DNA of 64,000 bases. Origin: FEN-1219 sp963713355 (GTDB lineage Bacteria; Pseudomonadota; Gammaproteobacteria; Steroidobacterales; Rariloculaceae). The notes under the pieces were generated by a model, which worked only from the letters and a program-made list of their open reading frames with translations, ran no database searches and was not told the DNA's origin. The translations under genes were made by a program, and so were the position numbers. The DNA is taken from contig CAVQLK010000011.1 of assembly GCA_963713355.1 (NCBI GenBank), forward strand, positions 682,001-746,000, in the 5' to 3' direction. Each line of letters begins with the position of its first letter. The first letter of the stretch is position 1. Shown here piece after piece: positions 57,508 to 64,000 of the stretch.

Positions 57508-58770
57508 ATGGCGCAGCTCTCGCAAGATTGTTTCGCGTCCGGCGCGCCGATCCTATCCGTCGACGACGCCGTCGCCGCGATCACGCGTCGTTTGAGCCCG
57601 GTGGAGGGCGTCGAAGCGGTGGCGCTCGTCGAAGCCGACGGCCGCGTGCTCGCGGAGAACCTGATTGCGACGTTGCAGTTGCCGCCGTTCACGAACTCCG
57701 CCGTGGACGGCTACGCCGTGCGTGGGCAGGACGTGCCGGCGGCCAGCGGCGCGGCGCGGCTGTTCAAAGTGGCAGGGCGTGTACACGCCGGCGGCGCTGT
57801 CGGGCCGCCGGTCGCGCCAGGTGAAGCGGTTCGCATCTTCACGGGCGCGCCGATGCCCGAAGGTGCGGACACGGTGTTCATGCAGGAAGACGTCCGAGTC
57901 GACGAGGCGGGCCGCGCGTTGCTGCCGGCCGGGCTCGAGCGCGGAGCCAACGTCCGGCCGGCCGGCGAGGACATCGCGGCGGGAAGCCTCATCGCGCCCG
58001 CGAATCGCTGGTTGCGGCCGCAGGATATCGCGGTCGCTGCGGCCATGGGGCTCACCGAGCTCCGCGTGCGCAGGCGCGTGAGGGTCGCGCTGTTTTCCAA
58101 TGGCGACGAGATTGCCGAGCCGGGAACGGCCAGGGCGCTGCCGCAAGTATTCGATTCCAACCGGTTCATGTTGCTGGTGATGCTGCGGCGCATCGGTTGC
58201 GCCGTCACCGACCTCGGTATCTTTCGCGACGATAGTGCGCGGATCGGTGAGGCGCTCGAGAGCGCCGCTCGGTCGCACGACTTGATCTTGAGCTCGGGCG
58301 GCGTCTCGACGGGAGAGAGCGATCACGTCAAGGCCGCTGTGGAAAGCGTCGGGACGTTGGTGTTCTGGCGCATTGCGATGAAGCCCGGGCGGCCCGTCGC
58401 CATGGGAGTCATCGGCGGCACGCCGTTCATTGGCCTGCCGGGCAACCCCGTCGCGAGCTTCGTGACTTTCGCGAAGGTCGCGCGGCCTGCGATTCTCGCG
58501 CTCGCCGGCGCAGAGTGGTCTCCGCCGCCTCCGACTCGCGTCAAGGCCCAGTTTTCGTATCGCAAGAAGCCCGCGCGCCGCGAGTACGTGCGCGTCCACC
58601 TGCGTAAAGCCGAGGACGGCACGCTCGAAGCCCTGAAATTTCCGCGTGAGGGGGCCGGGCTGCTATCCTCGTTGGTGGACACCGACGGCGTGCTCGAGCT
58701 TCGCGAGGACGTCACTCGGGTCGAACCGGGTCAGATGGTCGATTGTTTTACATATGCCTCCCTGCTCTGA
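57508..58770 (+). CDS. moeA: Molybdopterin molybdenumtransferase MoeA
   Basis: A 420-residue enzyme that inserts molybdate into adenylylated molybdopterin. PPFTNSAVDGYAV, FTGAPMPEGADTV, SNGDEIAEPG, LSSGGVSTGESDHV and IGLPGNPVASF are all present. Complete and of normal length. It starts directly after the fdhD stop. Confidence 0.94.
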   Translation: MAQLSQDCFASGAPILSVDDAVAAITRRLSPVEGVEAVALVEADGRVLAENLIATLQLPPFTNSAVDGYAVRGQDVPAASGAARLFKVAGRVHAGGAVGPPVAPGEAVRIFTGAPMPEGADTVFMQEDVRVDEAGRALLPAGLERGANVRPAGEDIAAGSLIAPANRWLRPQDIAVAAAMGLTELRVRRRVRVALFSNGDEIAEPGTARALPQVFDSNRFMLLVMLRRIGCAVTDLGIFRDDSARIGEALESAARSHDLILSSGGVSTGESDHVKAAVESVGTLVFWRIAMKPGRPVAMGVIGGTPFIGLPGNPVASFVTFAKVARPAILALAGAEWSPPPPTRVKAQFSYRKKPARREYVRVHLRKAEDGTLEALKFPREGAGLLSSLVDTDGVLELREDVTRVEPGQMVDCFTYASLL

Positions 58771-58806
58771 TCGACCCGCTTGCTGGAGCCGGGAGAGGGC
58801 TTTCCA

Positions 58807-60489
58807 ATGAGACCTGAAACTCCGCGCTCGCGCCGCGAGCGCGGGCCGAAAGGCCGCGTCCTCGACGACGCGGCGCTCGCGGACGTTCGCGCCTTACTGG
58901 GCGATCGCGAGCGCCGCCGCGATTTGCTGATCGAGCACCTGCACCTGATCCAGGACAAGTTCGGCTGCCTCGAGGCGCGCCATTTGCGCGCGCTGGCCGA
59001 AGAAATGCGCTTGTCGCAGGCCGAAGTCTATGAGGTCGCTTCGTTCTACGACCACTTCGACATCGTCAAAGAAGGGGAGCCCCGACCGGCCCCGATCACG
59101 ATCCGCGTCTGCGAATCCATCAGCTGCATGATCGCGGGCGCCGACGAGCTGATCGAAAAACTGGAGGCCGGCACCAACCCGAAGGAGGTCCGCGTCGTGC
59201 GCGCCGCTTGCGTCGGCCGCTGCGCCGGCGCGCCTGCGGCCCGAGTCGGGAACCGCGAGGTCGAGAACGCCACCGCCGAAGGCCTTCTGCGCGTAGCGCG
59301 CGAGCGGGACACCGACGTCGTCGTCCCCGGCTACGTCGCGCTCTCGGAGTACCGTAAGAAAGGCGGTTACGAGCTCTACGAGTCGGTTCGCTCGGGGGAG
59401 CTGACTGCCGAAGCGATCATCGAGAAGCTCCAGTCATCGGGCCTGCGCGGCCTCGGCGGCGCGGGCTTTCCACCGGGCAAGAAATGGCAATTCGTCCGCT
59501 CGTATCCCGGCCCGCGCTTGATGTCGATCAACGGCGACGAGGGCGAGCCCGGGACGTTCAAGGACCGCTGGTTCCTCGAGCGCGACCCGCACCGCACGCT
59601 CGAAGGCGCGCTGATCGCGGCGCTCAGCGTCGAGGCGCAGCGCATTTATTTCTACATGCGTAACGAGTATCCGGGCGTGCTCGAGATCCTGCGGCGCGAG
59701 ATTGCCGCGCTCGAAGCGGCCGGCCTCGCTCCGGCCGGATTCATCGAGCTCCGCCGCGGCGCCGGCGCTTACATCTGCGGCGAAGAGAGCGCGATGATCG
59801 AAAGCATCGAAGGCAAGCGCGGCTTGCCGCGCAATCGCCCGCCCTACATTGCAGAGGTCGGCATCTTCGGCCGCCCGACGTTGAACCAGAATGTCGAGAC
59901 GCTCTGGTGGATCCGAGACATCCTGCAGAAGGGTCCCGAGTGGTTCGCGAACCAAGGGCGACCCGGTCATCCGGGCCCGCGGTCGTGGTCCGTGTCCGGC
60001 CGCGTCAAGAAGCCGGGCGTCGTCCAGGCTCCGGCCGGCGTCACGGTGCGCGAGCTCATCGACGACTACTGCGGCGGGATGCTCGAGGGCCACGAGTTCA
60101 CGGCCTATCTGCCGGGCGGCGCGTCAGGTGGGATCCTGCCCGCGTCGATGGGGGGCATTCCGCTCGACTTCGGCGGCGAGCTCGCCAAAGTGGGCGCGTT
60201 CGTCGGGTCGCATGCCGTGGTCGTGTTCTCCGACCACGACGACGTCAAAGATGCGGTCGTCAACCTTTTGAAATTCTTCAGGCACGAAAGCTGCGGGCAA
60301 TGCACGCCATGCCGTGAAGGGACGGATAAAATGGTGACTCTGCTGAAGGCCAAGGGCGCATTGAACGAGCCGGCGCTGCGCGACCTCGAGTTGGTCATGC
60401 GGGATTCGTCGATCTGCGGCCTCGGCCAGGCGGCACCGAACCCCGTGGCCCATTTGCTGACGCTGTTTCGGAAGGACCCTGTGAGATGA
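58807..60489 (+). CDS. fdsB: NAD-dependent formate dehydrogenase, NuoE-NuoF fused subunit
   Basis: A 560-residue protein joining a NuoE-like and a NuoF-like domain. The thioredoxin-fold [2Fe-2S] ligands are C102, C107, C135 and C139 (CESISC, CVGRC). The FMN/NAD region has RGLGGAGFPPGKKW, and the [4Fe-4S] ligands are C496, C499 and C502 (SCGQCTPC) with C537. It passes electrons from the molybdenum subunit to NAD+. In many relatives the NuoE part is a separate gene (fdsG); here it is fused. ATG 58807 has GGGAGAGGG upstream; an ATG at 58780 adds nine residues. Confidence 0.92.
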   Translation: MRPETPRSRRERGPKGRVLDDAALADVRALLGDRERRRDLLIEHLHLIQDKFGCLEARHLRALAEEMRLSQAEVYEVASFYDHFDIVKEGEPRPAPITIRVCESISCMIAGADELIEKLEAGTNPKEVRVVRAACVGRCAGAPAARVGNREVENATAEGLLRVARERDTDVVVPGYVALSEYRKKGGYELYESVRSGELTAEAIIEKLQSSGLRGLGGAGFPPGKKWQFVRSYPGPRLMSINGDEGEPGTFKDRWFLERDPHRTLEGALIAALSVEAQRIYFYMRNEYPGVLEILRREIAALEAAGLAPAGFIELRRGAGAYICGEESAMIESIEGKRGLPRNRPPYIAEVGIFGRPTLNQNVETLWWIRDILQKGPEWFANQGRPGHPGPRSWSVSGRVKKPGVVQAPAGVTVRELIDDYCGGMLEGHEFTAYLPGGASGGILPASMGGIPLDFGGELAKVGAFVGSHAVVVFSDHDDVKDAVVNLLKFFRHESCGQCTPCREGTDKMVTLLKAKGALNEPALRDLELVMRDSSICGLGQAAPNPVAHLLTLFRKDPVR

Positions 60490-63317
60490 GCGAGCACATC
60501 GTCTTCAAGCTCGATGGCAAGGAAGTCGCCGCACGGCCCGGTGAAACCCTCTGGGACGTTGCGAAGCGCGAAGGCACGACGATCCCGCATCTGTGCCACG
60601 TCGACTTGCCGGGCTACCGCGTGGACGGCAACTGCCGCGCCTGCATGGTCGAGGTCAAAGGCGAGCGCGTGCTGACGGCCTCGTGCATCCGCAAGCCGAC
60701 GCCCGGCATGGAAGTGTCGACGCAGACGGAGCGCGCCGCGAAGTCGCGGAAGCTCGTGTTCGAGCTGCTCGCGAGCAACATGCGTCCGCGCGAGGAGGGG
60801 CCCGACAATCAGGCGCCTTTCTGGAAGTGGGCCGAGTCGATGGGCATCGCCGGCAGCGACCGCTATGCCTCGAAGTTTGGAGGCGATCACGAGCACGGTC
60901 ACGAAGAGGCCGCTCTCGACCTTTCGAATCCCGCGATCGCCGTGAATCTCGATGCCTGCATCGCGTGCGGCGCGTGCGTGCGCGCCTGCCGCGAGGTTCA
61001 GGTCAACGACGTCATCGGCATGGGGCTGCGCGGCAGCCACGCCGTGCCCGTGTTCGACATCCACGACCCGATGGGGCTCTCGACCTGCGTCACGTGCGGC
61101 GAATGCGTGCAAGCGTGCCCGACGGGTGCGCTGTACGAGAAGTCGCTGATGGACAAGACGGCGACGAAGCGTGCCGTGCAGAAGTTCGACAAGGTCGTCG
61201 ACACGCTGTGCCCGTTCTGCGGCGTCGGCTGTCAAACGGCCGTAGCCGTCAAGGACAACCGCATCGTTCAGGTCGACGGCCGCAACGGTTATGCGAATGA
61301 GAACCGGCTCTGCGTCAAAGGCCGTTTCGGTTATGACTACGTGGCCTCGCCGGAGCGTTTGACGAAGCCGCTCGTTCGCCGCGACGACGCGCCGAAGGTT
61401 GCGGAGCTCTCGACGACGCGCTACGAGGACCGCTTCTCGGTCTTTCGCGAAACGACCTGGGAAGAGGCGTTGACGCGCGCGGCGGCGGGGCTCAAGAAGA
61501 TCCTCGACGATCGCGGCGGCAACGCGTTGTCGGGCTTCGGCTCCGCGAAGGGCTCGAACGAGGAGGCGTATCTATTCCAGAAGCTCGTGCGCACGGGCTT
61601 CGAGACGAACAACGTCGACCACTGCACGCGGCTTTGCCATGCGTCGTCGGTCGCGGCGCTCATGGAAGGCATAGGCTCGGGCGCGGTATCGGCGCCGTTC
61701 AACGCGGCGCTCGACGCCGAATGCATCGTCGTCATCGGCGCGCGGCCGACAGTCAACCACCCCGTTGCGGCTACGTTCTTCAAGCAAGCGGCGAAGCGCG
61801 GCGCGAAGCTCATCGTCATCGATCCGCGCGGCCAGGACTTGATGCGCCACGCGACGCATGCGCTCCGGTTCAAGCCCGGCAGCGACGTCGCGCTGCTGAA
61901 CTCGTTGCTCCATACGATCATCGACGAGAAGCTCTACGACGAGGCGTACATTCGCGAGCACGTCGCGGGCTTCGAGTCCCTCAAGGCGAAGGTCAAGGAC
62001 TTCTCGCCCGAGTCGATGGCGGAGGTCGTCAACATCGAGGCGCCCGTGCTGCGTGCCGTCGCGCGCATCTACGCGACGTCGAAAGCGTCGATCATCTTCT
62101 GGGGCATGGGCATCTCGCAGCACACGCACGGCACCGACAACGCGCGTTGCTTGATCGCGCTCGCTCTGATCACGGGCCAGATCGGCCGGCCCGGCACCGG
62201 TTTGCATCCGCTGCGCGGTCAGAACAACGTGCAAGGCGCTTCCGACGCGGGCCTGATCCCGATGTACTTTCCCGACTACAAGTCCGTCGAGAAGCTCGAC
62301 ATCAGGGGCTGGTACGAAAACTTCTGGGGCCAAACGCTCGATCCGAAGCGCGGCCTCACCGTCGTCGAGATCATGGACGCCGTCCACGAGGGCAAGATCA
62401 CGGGCATGTACATCATGGGCGAGAACCCGGCGATGTCCGACCCCGATCAAGACCATGCGCGCGCCGCGCTCGCAAAGCTCGAGCATCTCGTCGTGCAGGA
62501 CATCTTCCTGACCGAGACGGCGTGGTACGCCGACGTCGTCTTGCCTGCGTCGGCGCACGCCGAGAAGCTCGGCACGTTCACGAACACGAATCGTCAGGTG
62601 CAGATGGGGCGCCCCGCGCTCGACATGCCCGGCGAGGCGCGCCAAGACTGGGAGCTCATCGTCGAGCTCGCGCGGCGCATCGGCCTCGACTGGAAGTACG
62701 AGCACGTCTCGGACGTCTACGACGAGATGGCAGCGACGATGCCGTCGCTGAACAACATCTCCTGGGAGCGCGTCGACCGCGAGGACTCGGTCATCTATCC
62801 CGCGAAGGCGCCCGATGTGCCGGGCGACGAGATTGCATTCACCGACGGTTTCCCGACGGCGGACGGCCGCGGCAAGATCGTGCCCGCGGACCTCTTGCCC
62901 CCCGACGAGGTGCCCGACGCAGAGTTTCCGCTCGTTCTCACGACGGGCCGGCTGCTCGAGCACTGGCATACCGGCTCGATGACGCGCCGCGCAGGCGTGC
63001 TCGACGCGATCGAGCCTGTCGGCATCGCCGCCATGAATCCGCGCGACATGCACAAACGCGGGCTTCGCCAGGGTGACAAGATCACCGTCGAGACTCGGCG
63101 CGGCGTGCTCGAGGCGATTTTGCGTGCCGATCGCGAGGTCGCCGAGGGCTCGATCTTCATGCCGTTCTGCTTCGCGGAGAGTCCCGCTAATCGGCTGACG
63201 AACCCGAAGCTCGACCCGTTCGGCAAGATCCCCGAGTTCAAGTACTGCGCGGCACGCGTCGAGCGAGCGCAACTTGAGACGGCGCACGAACCGGCGGCGA
63301 TGGCCACGGCGGAATGA
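60486..63317 (+). CDS. fdsA: NAD-dependent formate dehydrogenase, catalytic molybdenum subunit
   Basis: A 943-residue cytoplasmic FdhA/FdsA-type enzyme that oxidises formate to CO2. The N-terminal NuoG-like part has a [2Fe-2S] cluster (first Cys C37) and two ferredoxin sites (CIACGACVRAC, CVTCGECVQAC). The catalytic part begins with a further [4Fe-4S] site, CPFCGVGCQ. The metal ligand is Cys384 in RLCHASS, so this is a cysteine, not a selenocysteine, enzyme. It overlaps fdsB by four bases. No twin-arginine signal is seen, in keeping with a soluble enzyme. Confidence 0.95.
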   Translation: MSEHIVFKLDGKEVAARPGETLWDVAKREGTTIPHLCHVDLPGYRVDGNCRACMVEVKGERVLTASCIRKPTPGMEVSTQTERAAKSRKLVFELLASNMRPREEGPDNQAPFWKWAESMGIAGSDRYASKFGGDHEHGHEEAALDLSNPAIAVNLDACIACGACVRACREVQVNDVIGMGLRGSHAVPVFDIHDPMGLSTCVTCGECVQACPTGALYEKSLMDKTATKRAVQKFDKVVDTLCPFCGVGCQTAVAVKDNRIVQVDGRNGYANENRLCVKGRFGYDYVASPERLTKPLVRRDDAPKVAELSTTRYEDRFSVFRETTWEEALTRAAAGLKKILDDRGGNALSGFGSAKGSNEEAYLFQKLVRTGFETNNVDHCTRLCHASSVAALMEGIGSGAVSAPFNAALDAECIVVIGARPTVNHPVAATFFKQAAKRGAKLIVIDPRGQDLMRHATHALRFKPGSDVALLNSLLHTIIDEKLYDEAYIREHVAGFESLKAKVKDFSPESMAEVVNIEAPVLRAVARIYATSKASIIFWGMGISQHTHGTDNARCLIALALITGQIGRPGTGLHPLRGQNNVQGASDAGLIPMYFPDYKSVEKLDIRGWYENFWGQTLDPKRGLTVVEIMDAVHEGKITGMYIMGENPAMSDPDQDHARAALAKLEHLVVQDIFLTETAWYADVVLPASAHAEKLGTFTNTNRQVQMGRPALDMPGEARQDWELIVELARRIGLDWKYEHVSDVYDEMAATMPSLNNISWERVDREDSVIYPAKAPDVPGDEIAFTDGFPTADGRGKIVPADLLPPDEVPDAEFPLVLTTGRLLEHWHTGSMTRRAGVLDAIEPVGIAAMNPRDMHKRGLRQGDKITVETRRGVLEAILRADREVAEGSIFMPFCFAESPANRLTNPKLDPFGKIPEFKYCAARVERAQLETAHEPAAMATAE

Positions 63318-63321
63318 GCGG

Positions 63322-63822
63322 GTGCGGCTGATCGGGCTCGCCGGGTGGAGCGGCAGCGGCAAGACCACGTTGCTCGCGAAGCTCCTGCCGGCCCTGATCG
63401 CGCGAGGCCGCACGGTCTCCACGGTCAAGCACGCGCACCACGGCTTCGACGTCGACCAACCCGGTAAGGACTCGCATACCCATCGGCTCGCCGGCGCGCA
63501 CGAGGTGCTCGTCTCGAGCGCGCGACGCTGGGCGCTGATGCACGAGCTTCGTGACGAGCGCGAGCCGACACTGCGCGAGCTTGTGGCGCGCCTGTCTCCC
63601 GTCGATCTCGTCATCGTCGAGGGCTTCAAGACGGAAACCCATGCGAAGCTCGAGGTTCATCGCAGCGCGATCGGCAAGCCGCTGCTGTTTCCCAACGATC
63701 CGCACATCCACGCGATTGCGAGCGACGAGCGGCCCGCGAATGTGCCGCTGCCTTGGGCTGATCTGAACGACGTCGAAGCGATCGCCGTGCTCGTCGACAA
63801 ACTCGCGCGGCCGTATCCATGA
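63322..63822 (+). CDS. mobB: Molybdopterin-guanine dinucleotide biosynthesis adapter MobB
   Basis: A 166-residue GTP-binding protein. The P-loop GWSGSGKTT is at 8-16, followed by TVKHAHHGFDVDQPGKDS and VIVEGFKTE, the MobB pattern. It supports conversion of molybdopterin to its guanine dinucleotide form. GTG 63322 begins five bases after the fdsA stop. The preceding in-frame ATG (63274) lies inside fdsA and adds only Arg-rich sequence. Confidence 0.88.
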   Translation: MRLIGLAGWSGSGKTTLLAKLLPALIARGRTVSTVKHAHHGFDVDQPGKDSHTHRLAGAHEVLVSSARRWALMHELRDEREPTLRELVARLSPVDLVIVEGFKTETHAKLEVHRSAIGKPLLFPNDPHIHAIASDERPANVPLPWADLNDVEAIAVLVDKLARPYP

Positions 63823-64000
63823 GCGCAGTGAGCTCGGTGGTCGGGCTCGTGCTTGCCGGCGGACGTTCGGTTCGATTCGGCGGCGAGAAAGCCGTCGCAC
63901 GGCTCGAGGGCCGGCCGCTGCTCGCTTGGGCTGCGCAGCGGCTGCGGTCGGTCTGCGAGAATGTGGCGGTCAACGTGCGCCCGGGAACCGAAGCGGAGAC
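63819..64000 (+). CDS. mobA: Molybdenum cofactor guanylyltransferase MobA (partial, 3' end outside)
   Basis: The first 60 residues of a nucleotidyltransferase that attaches GMP to molybdopterin. LAGGRSVRFGGEKA is the MobA nucleotide-binding motif, and RLEGRPLLAWAAQRL follows as expected. ATG 63819 overlaps the mobB stop (ATGA). The gene runs off the right edge. Confidence 0.9.
   Translation, partial: MSAVSSVVGLVLAGGRSVRFGGEKAVARLEGRPLLAWAAQRLRSVCENVAVNVRPGTEAE

Noticed and set aside
61623..61640. A possible selenocysteine site in formate dehydrogenase
   Set aside because: The active-site codon is TGC (Cys384), and no TGA is read through, so this is a cysteine-type enzyme.
61572..63629. A 685-codon open frame antisense to fdsA and mobB
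   Set aside because: Same explanation: a shadow of strongly biased codons, with no recognisable motif.

Overview
The window is high-GC DNA, almost fully coding, from a bacterium that makes hopanoids and builds isoprenoids through the mevalonate (MVA) pathway. Proteobacterial-type hopanoid genes (hpnN, hpnA, hpnH, hpnB, an mlaC/hpnM-type gene), a CysA/T/W sulfate importer, Ttg2/MlaC and soluble NAD-dependent formate dehydrogenase genes suggest an uncultured member of Pseudomonadota, plausibly a gammaproteobacterium. That assignment is inference; no rRNA or tRNA gene is present to test it.

Layout. (1) 1-10792 (+): a tight operon mixing hopanoid and mevalonate genes: hpnN, hpnA, diphosphomevalonate decarboxylase, phosphomevalonate kinase, a single polypeptide joining class II HMG-CoA reductase to mevalonate kinase, IPP isomerase, hpnH and hpnB. 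(2) 10872-20698 (+): an orphan periplasmic protein, then a sulfate-type ABC transporter whose ATPase carries a long UspA-like tail, coupled to a two-component system, then AzlC/AzlD. (3) 20737-25469: an exported SDR and an exported NTF2-like protein (-), then a (+) operon with a Tat-signal protein, a p-cresol-methylhydroxylase-type flavoprotein, its frameshifted cytochrome c and an MlaC/HpnM-type lipid-binding protein. (4) 25565-27000 (-): a DUF4142 protein and a decayed unknown gene. (5) 27108-35936: glucose and glycogen to pentose phosphate genes, zwf-pgl (+) facing gnd, a polyphosphate glucokinase-like ROK kinase, a glycogen debranching-type amylo-1,6-glucosidase and a GH63 hydrolase (-). 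(6) 35937-43224: gene-poor and degraded, with a DUF4412 protein, a diguanylate cyclase, a GH94-type phosphorylase broken by many frameshifts and a carboxymuconolactone-decarboxylase-family protein. (7) 43327-52979: an accessory glycan cluster with a two-domain GT8/GT2-like transferase, a GMC flavoprotein, an alkaline-phosphatase-superfamily enzyme, three more glycosyltransferases and a flippase, ending beside a GNAT remnant. (8) 53439-54902 (-): HMG-CoA synthase, alone and with its own promoter. (9) 55098-64000 (+): a small unknown protein, an FMN 2-hydroxyacid oxidase, then fdhD, moeA, the two subunits of a NAD-dependent formate dehydrogenase, mobB and the start of mobA.

Together the genes show HMG-CoA to IPP/DMAPP supply (HMGS, HMGR-MVK, PMK, MVD, IDI) tied to hopanoid side-chain synthesis and transport (HpnH, HpnB, HpnA, HpnN). 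Acetoacetyl-CoA thiolase, FPP synthase, squalene synthesis genes and squalene-hopene cyclase are not in the window. Oxidative pentose phosphate and formate oxidation genes would supply NAD(P)H. Frameshifts concentrate in four places (24.5, 26.2-26.9, 39-41 and 53 kb) while most other genes are intact; local gene decay and local assembly error are both possible.
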